Shown here in pieces: positions 34,301 to 43,722 of a stretch of 64,000 nucleotides of DNA. Each line of letters starts with the position of its first letter. Position 1 is the first letter of the stretch. Origin of the DNA: Lepidodermella squamata (Eukaryota; Gastrotricha). The DNA lies in assembly GCA_047495785.1 (NCBI GenBank), contig JBLDXI010000045.1, positions 372,001-436,000 on the forward strand, read 5' to 3'. Made by a program: the position numbers and the translations under genes. The notes under the pieces were generated by a model, which was not told where the DNA came from, ran no database searches, and worked only from the letters and a program-made list of their open reading frames with translations.

Positions 34301-36027
34301 AAAAGTCAATTTTGTCTAAGCCCTCATCGTTAATATCGTTAATGGCGATCGAGATTTTTATTTCAAAAATTTGGTTCCACTACTAATATTATGAATTTAT
34401 AGTCTGGAAATTCTCTCGATACGATTCAATATAAAAACTTGTCTTAATCTTTTTAGTCCAATTACCCGATTGGCGATGTGGAAATTCCTCGAGTTGATCT
34501 CTCCGAACTTCCGAAATGCGACTGTGATATCAACCAAGCCAACCCGTGCGGATCTGATATCGAATGCGTCAACCGCATGACTTACATCGAATGCCATCCT
34601 CAAGTCTGCAACGCCGGCGATCAATGCTGCAACCAGCGATTCGTTAAACGTCTCTACGCCCCTGCCGAGCCTTTCCGAACGGCGTCTCGAGGCTGGGGTC
34701 TTCGCGCGTTGGCCCCGATTAAACGCGGCCAGTTCGTAGTTGAATATGTCGGCGATTTGATCGACGAGCCTGAGCACATGCGACGCGTTGAGGAGGCGAA
34801 AAAGACGGGCGAGACGAATTTCTACTTCCTGATGCTGGACGGCCATCGAATCATCGACGCCGGGCCAAAAGGAAATTTATCCCGCTTCATGAACCATTCG
34901 TGCCAGCCGTCTTGCGAGACGCAAAAATGGCAGGTCAACGGCGATTTGCGGGTCGGCCTCTTCGCGTTACGGGACATCGCTGCTGGGGAAGAGTTGACTT
35001 TCAACTACAACTGTGATGAAAGCAATGGTGATGCTATGCTGCTAGATAAGCAGCCGTGCCGTTGCGGGGCCCCGGATTGTCGGGGTTTGATCGGAGCCGC
35101 GAAGCCGTCTGAGTCCAGAAACACCAAGGCGAAGGAGGGGAAGACGAAATTAGGCCGGCGACAGCGCCAATCGCAGCAGTTGGCCGTTTTCCGTGACCAG
35201 CATGACGACGAGTGTTTCCACTGCGGTGAACCGGGTCGGTTGGTTCTATGTGACAAGCCACGCTGCCCGAAAGCGTACCATGTCGGCTGTTTGGGCCAGG
35301 AAAAACCGCCGAGTGGACGCTTTGTCTGCCCGTGGCATTACTGCTCAGCTTGCTGGAAGCCTTCGGTCCAAATGTGCAATTTCTGCCCTCACTCTGTAAG
35401 TTTTATTCGCTAATGTTTTTATTAACTATCCTATCGGAATATTTGTACCGCTAAAATTAGGGTTCCACTTGTAAAATTGAGAGTCCTGGAAATTAATTTT
35501 TCCGATTTCGACTTACTCGTTTTTTGATCGCTACTCGTGCCCTAAGGTATGTAGAAGAATTATCGATGCTAGGTTTCCAGAGGGTTGATTTCGGAAAAAT
35601 CACTGATTTGTAAAATCGATACTTGGAATCGATATCGGCGCTGGAGTAATATTGAGATCTATCGGTTAGGCCTGATCTAACAAAATGAGATTTTTGTGAA
35701 GACTTGAAACTCGAGAAGCCATATTTTGGGGAAATATGATGCTAGAGTCTCAATTTTAGCGTTGGAACCCTAAAATTAGGGTGTGCACTTGGCCCATCCT
35801 ATGTTAAACACATTATTTCGTTGAAATTTGTGGATTTATTTTATTATAATTTATTCTCATTTTAGTATTGCACTGAGCATGCGAAACCTGAGAAAATCGT
35901 TGAACGAATGTCGGCAAATGATGGCCCGATGTGGTGTTGCACCGGCCATGATCCTAAAGAGCTGAACGAAGCACTCGGCTTCTCAGCATCTGGCGCTCCG
36001 TTGCCCGAAGAAAAAACGGCTGCTTGA
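31338..36027 (+). CDS. NSD: NSD-type histone H3K36 methyltransferase
   Basis: Five exons: 31338-32577, 32628-32890, 32946-34019, 34457-35395 and 35866-36027; about 1225 aa. Domain order is that of NSD1/2/3 (Drosophila Mes-4): PWWP1 (RGDVVWAHVPCYPWWPAII, about residues 56-75), a Lys/Pro-rich linker, several PHD fingers, PWWP2 (GDIVWVKIGHYRWWPCEIY), AWS cysteine cluster (CDCDINQANPCG), SET, post-SET (CRCGAPDCRG), and a final PHD/C5HCH pair (DECFHCGEPGRLV...CPWHYC). NSD enzymes mono- and dimethylate H3K36 in nucleosomes. The SET signature reads NHSCQPSCETQKW, with serine where NHSCxPN normally has asparagine. Intron 1 is only 50 nt. A TAG acceptor-like site lies 24 nt before the ATG. Which vertebrate NSD it is closest to cannot be told. 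Confidence 0.93.
35591..35639 (+). repeat. Dispersed repeat, copy 1 (NSD intron 4)
   Basis: The 39 bp at 35601-35639 (starting cactgatttgtaaaatcga) are identical to 42815-42853 and nearly identical, inverted, to 49152-49208. The block carries a palindromic tcgata...tatcga core, and similar flanking sentences occur around each copy. Confidence 0.7.
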
Positions 36028-36320
36028 AGAAAAAAGGAAATCTTTCAAATTTTAAACAGCAAAAGGCTCATTCCATGCGAATCTCTCTTATTGCTCTGTG
36101 TTTCATCTTGTTTTCACGAATTACCGGTGTTCAGTCGTGATTTCGATTTTGCCTGCCTGCCTGCCATTTGTAAAATGGATCGGTTTTTGTTTTAGCACTA
36201 ACGGTGACCAATCATTCATCTTTCATTTTTCGTCTTCTTTCGAGAATACACCACTAATTTTAGCTCTTTTTATTTACAGTTTTCGTTATTTTATTTTAGA
36301 AATATCTTACTTGAAAAATA

Positions 36321-37946
36321 ATGTCATTTATTAGCACAACAAATCCGACAAAGAGGATAGATTGCCGCACCGCGATGCTTGCGGCCTATGCCCCGGATGG
36401 TGGTCTACTTTTACCGGCGGAGATTCCCAAAATTGAACGGGATGAACTGAGAGAAATGGCTAAGCTTTCCTATACCGCGTTACTAGCTAATCTAATGTCA
36501 CGATTTCTTGACCCAAAATTATTCGAAAAATCAGATTTGGAGAAAATTTTCGCCGATATTCCTCAAATGTTTGCCGTGAAAGACGAAATAATCCCTGTGA
36601 AGCATATCGAAGTAAATAGCAATGGATTAAAAATCGCTGTTGCTGAATTATATCACGGCCCTAGCCTTGCGTTTAAAGACCTAGCAACCATTCCAGCCTG
36701 TCGCGTGATGGACGCAGTTTTGTCAAAAACTGAAGACGAAAACTTGCCAAAACGAGCGCTGGTTGTTGTTTCGACCTCGGGCGATACCGGCGCGAGTGTC
36801 TGTGGGGCTGTTAATGGCACTAAGCGGTTAGACGCTGTTATCCTATTGCCAGGGTCAGGGCGGGTAGCTCGAATCCAAGAGCGGCAAACAATCACCTGGC
36901 CGGGGGATAATGTCCACGTTTTCACCGGCGACGCTAGTAGTGATGATTTGGACATTCTGGCCGGTCGAATGCAGGACGGTTCGCCGTTGTGTGATCGAAT
37001 TCTGCTAGAAGTTGCTAAGAAGAACGGTTTCATTCTCACGAGTTTGAACTCGTTGAATCCCATTCGAATCCTAGCGCAATTAGCGCCGTATTTCTACGTT
37101 TATTTCAAAATGTGCCCCGAGGCTGATCGCAAAGTTTGTTTTGCCCTGCCGACTGGTGGCGGCGGTAACCTAGCCGCTGGTCTACTAGCTCGCCGAATGG
37201 GCCTACCTATCGAATTTATTGTTGCATTGAATGCGAATGCGTCTATTCCGAATTTGAGTGAATTTGTTGCGAAGTCTGGTAAAGATTTGTATGACGTACC
37301 AGCGGCGATTCGAACTCTGGCTCCAGCTATGGATATGGGTATTCCTTACAATTTGCCAAGAATTGCCCACCTTACTGCTGACCACTCTTTAGGTTCGAAT
37401 TTTTTTAAATTTTTTATTAATTTTATTATTTATTAAAATTATATTATTTATTAATCATTTTTTTTTAATTTTCCAGTCAATTTGAGTGCTGACCCTTCGA
37501 CTGGACTTCAAAAGCTGAAAATAAACCCGCAAACCCTGGGAAAAGTTCAAAATTCGTTGTTCAGTGTCCAAGCTGCCTCTGACTCTGAAATTATTCAAAC
37601 AATGCAAACTGTTGCTTCGAAAAATTCTGGCTATGTGATTTGCCCTCATACCGCAACTGCTGTTTCGGCATGTGCCAAAGTTTTCGGAGATGACAAATTA
37701 TCCAAAGAATTTGCAGGAATCGTTGCAGTTGCCACTGCTTCTCCGGATAAATTTATCGAAGCGTTGGATAAATCTGGGTTGAATGATTCTTACAGCGGGG
37801 CTCGTGATTTGATAGCTAAACTTGATTCGATGCCTGTTCGAGCTCATTTTCTCGAAAAGGGCACTCAGAATCAAGTGCCTTATGACAAATGGTTTGAGGC
37901 AATCAGTCAACACGTGACAACGTCAATATTCACAAAATCGTTGTAA
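36321..37946 (+). CDS. THNSL2: Threonine synthase-like 2 (PLP-dependent)
   Basis: Exons 36321-37392 and 37477-37946 join in phase over an 84-nt intron; 513 aa (human THNSL2 484). Fold-type II PLP enzyme related to threonine synthase. The PLP lysine is K119 in YHGPSLAFKDLA, followed by the phosphate-interacting STSGDTGAS and PTGGGGNLAAG loops, and HTATAVS near the C-terminus. Animals do not make threonine de novo. Vertebrate THNSL2 instead acts as a phospho-lyase on O-phosphothreonine and O-phosphohomoserine, and the same is inferred here. A TTTTAG acceptor-like site lies 21 nt before the ATG. Its stop is 102 bp from EMC10 on the same strand. Confidence 0.9.
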
Positions 37947-38048
37947 ACAATACGGTGCTACTTAAAGTCAAATCTATCTTCTAATCATCAATTATTTATT
38001 GATAATTTTATTTGATTAAATTTCGATTGAATCGATAGGATTTTGAAA

Positions 38049-38864
38049 ATGTTGAGTGTGTTGTTGCTCCCATCGTTATTTTTGGGATGCCTGGCTGCTA
38101 CTGCAAATCGCGTTGATATCGAACACTCGATTGATGGCGAAAAATACTCGATTCGAGGCCATTTAGCCCTTCATTCTAACCTTCGAGAATCCCCATCAAA
38201 AGGCCTAGTAGTCGTCGATGACTTCGACTCACTGCCTGAGGCTATCCAAAATTTCGAGGTAAATTCGTATTTCGAATAATCGATCAATTTTTACGCGATT
38301 GAATTTTAGAGTGGCTCCGGTTACCGGGTTAGAATTCCGGTTATTCGAGTCGCATCTGGGGAGCTGCAATCTGGCGGCAATTTGCAGGGTCATATCGATG
38401 CATTCCTGCCGATGTCTTACCTAAAAGCCGCCTGCTTCGCGCATGAACTTCATTTATATATCGACCAGCTCGGAACAGCCTACGGTCTTTCAATTCTGCC
38501 ACTGACATGTGCCAACAGTACTCTATCGACAAATCTTAAGGTGTTTCAAACAGAATCTGCTACTGGGTATATTATTTTGAGAATTCTTTCTCATTCAATT
38601 ATTTTTTGATTTTTTTTCAGACCGGATACTAAAGCTTTTATTCAGAAAATTGAAGAAGAAAGAGCTCGCAAAGCGAGGCAACCTGTTGATAACAGATCTT
38701 TCCTCCAAAAATACGTGAGTTCAAATAATGATTCATTTAATTAAAAATTTGTCTTAATTTTTGCTATTTTCCAGTGGGTGTATATTGTGGTCGGTTTATT
38801 TGCGTTCACGTTGCTCAACGGTGCCAGTCAACAGGGCGGTGGGGGCGAAGGCCAAGCTCAATAG
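38049..38864 (+). CDS. EMC10: ER membrane protein complex subunit 10
   Basis: Four exons, 38049-38258, 38310-38566, 38621-38714 and 38775-38864; 216 aa. EMC10 is a lumenal subunit of the ER membrane complex, which inserts weakly hydrophobic transmembrane segments. A signal peptide (LSVLLLPSLFLGCLAA) leads into a beta-sandwich domain with the expected RVRIPVIRVA and LKAACFAHELHLYID segments. A charged helix (KAFIQKIEEERARKARQP) precedes WVYIVVGLFAFTLLNG, a C-terminal membrane helix like that of the membrane-anchored EMC10 isoform, then a Gly/Gln tail. Start chosen as the first ATG before the signal peptide; a TAG site lies 10 nt upstream. AATAAA follows near 38996. Confidence 0.85.
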
Positions 38865-39369
38865 GTCGGCCTATACACGTGAAGCATGTGGTGTCAGTTC
38901 TAGTTCAAATCAAGTGTCCCTGTTTGTATCGAATAATCGTATTATTATTGTTATTATTTCGTTAAAATACTGAAATAATTTGAAATGTTCGGCGAAATAA
39001 AGAGGAAATAAAGTACTTCAAATTGTGGAAAATTGGCGATGTTTTACGGGGATGGTGTGGGGGTGACGACATAATTGATGTCTCGAAACTGGGGGTTTTC
39101 AGCTCGAATAATGCGTGGAGATTTTTTTTGCCTCCGCGGTCACCTTTATTATTAATAGCTACAATGATTAATGCGTCATGCGACTACTGATTTCGAGTTT
39201 ATTTTTGCAATTAACAGAATATTGTTTGTTCTCGAGATTATAAAGGAGGCTTCCGGCGGGTAGCTGGCAGGAAATATGATTTGATTATAAAAAAGTCGAG
39301 ACAAAAAATTGCTTCAATTATTTTCATTCCTTCAATTCGTACAATATATTCTTGAGCAGAAATCTCAAA

Positions 39370-39710
39370 ATGCAGGCTTGCCTAACTTTCGCAATCTTGG
39401 CACTGGTGTTAGGAACGATTGATGCGGCTGAGAATAACGACAAAAGCGCTATGGAATACCTCAGTGCGTTAATTTTTAACCTAATTAACGTGAAAATTTA
39501 TACGTTTTTCTAGGCCGATTGATCGATGAGCTAATCGAAAAGGACGATCTGGAGACATTGGAACGCATCGAAGTCGCAATTCAGCGCGAATTGGACAGTC
39601 GGCGAATGGAGCGATGCGTGTCTCTTATTGGCTCGCAAACAGCGTGTGAAAATATGATGGCTATTAAAATTCTCTCGCAGATCAACAAAGAAGACAATCA
39701 TAGCAATTAA
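39370..39710 (+). CDS. Small secreted protein, unknown (96 aa)
   Basis: Two exons, 39370-39463 and 39514-39710, with a 50-nt intron; 96 aa. A clear signal peptide (ACLTFAILALVLGTIDA) is followed by an acidic, helical mature part of about 75 residues (EYLSRLIDELIEKDDLETL) containing only two cysteines (RCVSLIGSQTAC). There are no dibasic sites of the usual neuropeptide kind apart from isolated RR. Family not recognised. It could be a small secreted regulator or a precursor peptide, and the intron splitting leader from mature region is typical of such genes. Convergent with the neighbouring membrane-protein gene, about 55 bp end to end. Confidence 0.55.
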
Positions 39711-39765
39711 TATTTATTTACTTCAGTAGCGATGAGATGGCAAGAGAATAAAATTCCTGCGTTAT

Positions 39766-40905
39766 TTAGACTTCTTCCTCTTCGATTGTAGACAGTTCGA
39801 TCATAGCATCTTCTCGTTTCGGTTTGTTACAGAATTTAGCCATCGGATAGCACAAGCACAAGCAAAATAAAACAACGTAAATAGAAACCATGGTGACTAA
39901 AAATGCATCGAAAATCGTGCAACATGTCCAGTCGAAAATAGTCGCAGGGTTAAACGAAGATGAGCCCAACGACTTGGCGTGACGCTTCATAATTGAAGCG
40001 ATTTTCCGCTTCGATGGACATCTCGAAGAATCGGCCGACACATCGTTGAGGCAGAAATAGGTCGAAGTGCTTGCAACAACCGACTTGAAGAACAAGTTTT
40101 TAGGGCACCGATTCTCGAGATTTTCCTCGTCACTCGATGATTCAGACAGGGTGGTAGAAAAGTCCCGTGCGAACCAACTGATGCGAAGTGAATAGCCTCG
40201 CAGACATGATTTGGCCTCGCTGCTTTTCGCGAGAATTTCAAACCCGCTGTAATCGCGCCAACTCGGAAAAATTGACAAGACGCAAGGCTTGGTAGCGTTC
40301 CATTTCGATGGCAATTGACACGCTGCTTCAGAATCAAAAAGTAAAGTTCCGATGTCACGATGCCGATTGAGGTGAATTTCTTTGCCTGATAATTGCCTCG
40401 TTATTTCGCTAAGGGAAAGACCGAAAATGATCAAGCGTTGGTCGTCAGCCAGTGGGAATAAATATATATTGCCGAGTGAAGTATGGTCGTCGATTGACAT
40501 TGAGCTATCCGATGAAAACAGAGCTCTGCTATCGATTATCGTCGAGCACCATTGCCCAGGCGGGGTCTTGGGTGACTCCAAATTTGAAAGACCACAACCG
40601 AAAAAAGCTGTCTCAATTGAATTATCGGAGCTGAACGAACTCCCACGCTTGAATAAAAATTCCTCATCAAGATCGGCGTTTGTAAAATCGACTAGACTAG
40701 TTTTGATGAAGGGTATATTCGAAAAACCACCTGGCGCCATTAGAGCGTTTGCCTCATCAAGGCTTTGCTGGATAGTTGCCTCGTAATTAACGCCATTTTC
40801 GAAGTTCGGCAGAATCCTTGGCTTGACGTATGGAATTTGGCAACAAGCCAAGTTTGAGAAAATTATGGCTAGTGCCCAAATGAAAAGTTCGAAATTAGGT
40901 AGCAT
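39766..40905 (-). CDS. Orphan type I membrane protein (379 aa)
   Basis: Single exon, 379 aa. An N-terminal signal peptide (FELFIWALAIIFSNLACC) is followed by an extracellular region of about 300 residues with about ten cysteines and an N-glycosylation site (WNAT). One transmembrane helix near residues 331-353 (LVTMVSIYVVLFCLCLCY) leads to a cytoplasmic tail of about 26 residues ending in acidic STIEEEEV. No known domain is recognised. Lack of introns is unusual among neighbours. Function unknown; cell-surface or secretory-pathway location is inferred from topology. Confidence 0.6.
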   Translation of the reverse strand: MLPNFELFIWALAIIFSNLACCQIPYVKPRILPNFENGVNYEATIQQSLDEANALMAPGGFSNIPFIKTSLVDFTNADLDEEFLFKRGSSFSSDNSIETAFFGCGLSNLESPKTPPGQWCSTIIDSRALFSSDSSMSIDDHTSLGNIYLFPLADDQRLIIFGLSLSEITRQLSGKEIHLNRHRDIGTLLFDSEAACQLPSKWNATKPCVLSIFPSWRDYSGFEILAKSSEAKSCLRGYSLRISWFARDFSTTLSESSSDEENLENRCPKNLFFKSVVASTSTYFCLNDVSADSSRCPSKRKIASIMKRHAKSLGSSSFNPATIFDWTCCTIFDAFLVTMVSIYVVLFCLCLCYPMAKFCNKPKREDAMIELSTIEEEEV

Positions 40906-41305
40906 GGCTGATTTCAGCCAGAATGATTTTGGGAAATAGCTAGCGTCTATTTACGTCTCGGTTTTTCACACCTTGATAAATATTTGATCAATAAGGCAAC
41001 TACGTTTTTCGAGCCTTGTCTTTTATTTTTATGAATTGTCTTTGCGCTCTGATCTATCAATCATTCCTCTGTCATTGTCAGTGTTATTAAATAATAAAAC
41101 AGGTGTATAAAAATTCTGCCGGAAATCTCGCGTTATTTTTGTTGCGCCCGTGGTGGAAAAACAATCTTTGGTATAATTTGCTAATTTGGCATATATATCG
41201 AACCATCTTTTGAAATCATTAGATTTTACAGTAATATAGGCAGAGATATTATAATACAGTTTTGTCTAAAAGGTATACATTTCACCGATTCAACGATGCT
41301 GATTT

Positions 41306-43722
41306 TCACGCGACAGTCGGGCTGGCATTTACAGCTACGACATCGCCGTTTTGCGGCGCTAATTCGCTCAATTTCATCGCAGCATCCGGCGTTGTCGCGA
41401 TAGCTGTCACAAAGTCCTCCTCAGCTAGGCCGTCCTCATCGCATAAGCTTTTAACGCCCCTGGTGTTGCGAAAATTAGCCTGTCGAGCTGCCTGCCGGCC
41501 ATTACTCTTCGCGGTGAGGTGGTTCCTGAGTTCAGGCAGGGTCATCCCAACCGGGAGTGGGTAAGCCGCGGCTGAAAACGCCCGTTGCTGCCGGCCGTTG
41601 TGCTCAGGCCACGGCGAGCTGAAGCCGTTCCACATGGCTGATTTCGCCTCGGTTGTAATGTTAATGCCGGCTTCATCCGACGCAGCTTTCTCGTTCTCAT
41701 CCTCGATAGATGTTAGCAGAGGCCGATGCGGCAAGGCGTTGCCGTTCACCGAGCCGTTCATTTCGACGCAGTACGACCGGCGATACGTCGAGTCAGAGTG
41801 CATGAAGCTGGGCGCTGATTTGCGACCGCTACTCGTGCAAGATGTGCTGTAGCGTGATTGAATCACAGACTGCTGGCGCGATCGCTTGTTGATGCCCAAA
41901 AGTTGGAATAACGACTTTCTGATGTCTCGAAGACGGAGGCAATAAATCACCTAATTAGGACACAAATGAAGCACGAACAATTTTTTCAAGTTCAAAAAAT
42001 TACCGGGTCGACAACTGAGTTCAAATGTAAAACTAGAGTGGCAACGAGAAGGTAGCGACAAAAGAATAAGTGCGCTGCAGATAGCGTGTCGTCGTCTGTG
42101 AGCAAATATCCAACCTAAAAATTTGGTAAAGAATTAGGATTTCTTTTATTTCGAGTATTTTCAACCAACCTGTGGCGCCCAGCAGATCAAGCACCAGAAA
42201 ACAAGCAGTCCAGTGGTGAGGAAGCCGCGTAGTTGGTTTCGAACTTCAACAACCCGCCGGTCGTCGGTCATGACGGCAAGTCGGCGCCGGTGAACGTGCG
42301 ACTGGGCGCAGGCGAAAATGTAGGAAGACAGCACGGCGACAAGTAATATCAGCATCCCCACGCAAACAGCCATCTTAAAATTTGAAATATAATATCTCGA
42401 TTATCAATTTTCATTGCAACGAACCTGGACTACAAATGACTTTTGAAGATCATACAAGCGAATGACGATGGCGAAAGTAGCGGCACATGTCCATAGGACG
42501 CAGATCATGATTCTTGTTGAAAGAGGGCCTAGTATTCAAATATAATCGTTTGAAAATCAAAATTGGTTTATTCGGAAACTTACGTGACAAAGATTCGTAG
42601 AAATAAGGTGCAGCTATGGCAAGAACATTGTCTAAACTGAGGCACAATAGCCCGATGGCACTCATCAAGTAGCCAATCTGAAACAAAAAAAATTGGGTCA
42701 AAACATTCGCACCACCAAAATTGAGGTTCCAGTTCCAAATTTCAGCACTCGGGTGGTAAATTTGTCCAAATTCTTTAAAATTTCGGCTTTTTTGGTCTAG
42801 CTATCGGGAAAAAGCACTGATTTGTAAAATCGATACTTGGAATCGATATCGGCTGTGTGATCCAAAGTTTAACTCGTAAACTAACATCGTTTACCGAGTA
42901 GAACTTTGAGTTAAGCAAAATACGCGTAATGGTGATTTGGAAATTGAAGTTTTTTGGCAATTTTCAAAATTTCAAAATTTCAGTGAAACGTGGGGACCTT
43001 TTGGGGGGAATCTAGTACTGAAGCCCAAATTCAGGGTGTCCCCACTGTACTGGCATACCCAAAAAATCCCATAGTAAAGTCGTATTTCAGATTTTTAGGT
43101 AAATTCTAATAAATTTATTGTTAATTTGATCGAACATTTTCAAAAATAGTACCTGAAAGAGAATTGCAACATTGTTGCTGAGAAAGTCACGTGTAGATTC
43201 ATCGAGTACATCCTCTTGATCGCCGCAGCGCTTCAGCAGTAAAGTAGTCGTAAGTATCAAATCGCTTATAGACAGAGATATAAAAACGTGATGCCGCGGG
43301 TACTTTTCGCGGCATCGCGACACCGCCATAATAGCAACAACGTTGAAAAGTATCGCCAGGGTGATGAGGAGCAGGGCGAATCCGATGTAAATGTAAAAAT
43401 AGTAAATATTTTGAGCGCTTAGAAACCGCCCGAGGCATTCTGTCGCCTCGCGAACAAGGCACTCGAGGCTGTCGGTACCTTCGCCGCCCGGCACCGGTGT
43501 CGTAGTCGGGTAGAAGCAGTGGTCGCGTAACTGCGTCAAATTAGCGTAGGCGTCCCAGTCTTCCTGATGAACGTAGCCCTTCGCGACGAAAACATGCCTA
43601 GCGATTGTCTGGGTGAGGGTCATGAAATCTGGCGCCATTACAGGCTCGTCGAGCTCGGCCTGGCTCGTCGTTGTTCGGATCGTCGCCGTCGAGCTGGCAG
43701 GGACAGGCGATCGTCTCGACAT
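41306..43722 (-). CDS. Class A (rhodopsin-like) GPCR, paralogue B, with DNV in place of DRY
   Basis: Six exons, phase-checked: 43722-43153, 42677-42584, 42528-42425, 42373-42170, 42114-42004 and 41950-41306; about 575 aa. The N-terminal region (about 115 residues, with KGYVHQEDW) precedes TM1 (ILFNVVAIMAV), loop PRHHVF, TM2 (SLSISDLIL), TM3 (YLMSAIGLLCLSLD), TM4 (VLWTCAATFAIVI), TM5, TM6 (LICWAP) and TM7 (LHLNSVVDPVIY), with a tail of about 215 residues. D206-N207-V208 replaces DRY and no Cys3.25 is present, as in paralogue A. The intron after the DP of TM7 is shared with A, and the phase-1 intron in loop 2 with C. The ATG at 43722 was chosen because the frame upstream has no ATG. Confidence 0.82.
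42804..42853 (+). repeat. Dispersed repeat, copy 2 (GPCR B intron 1)
   Basis: Identical over 39 bp (42815-42853) to the copy in the NSD intron at 35601-35639. Lies in the first intron of GPCR B. Confidence 0.7.
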
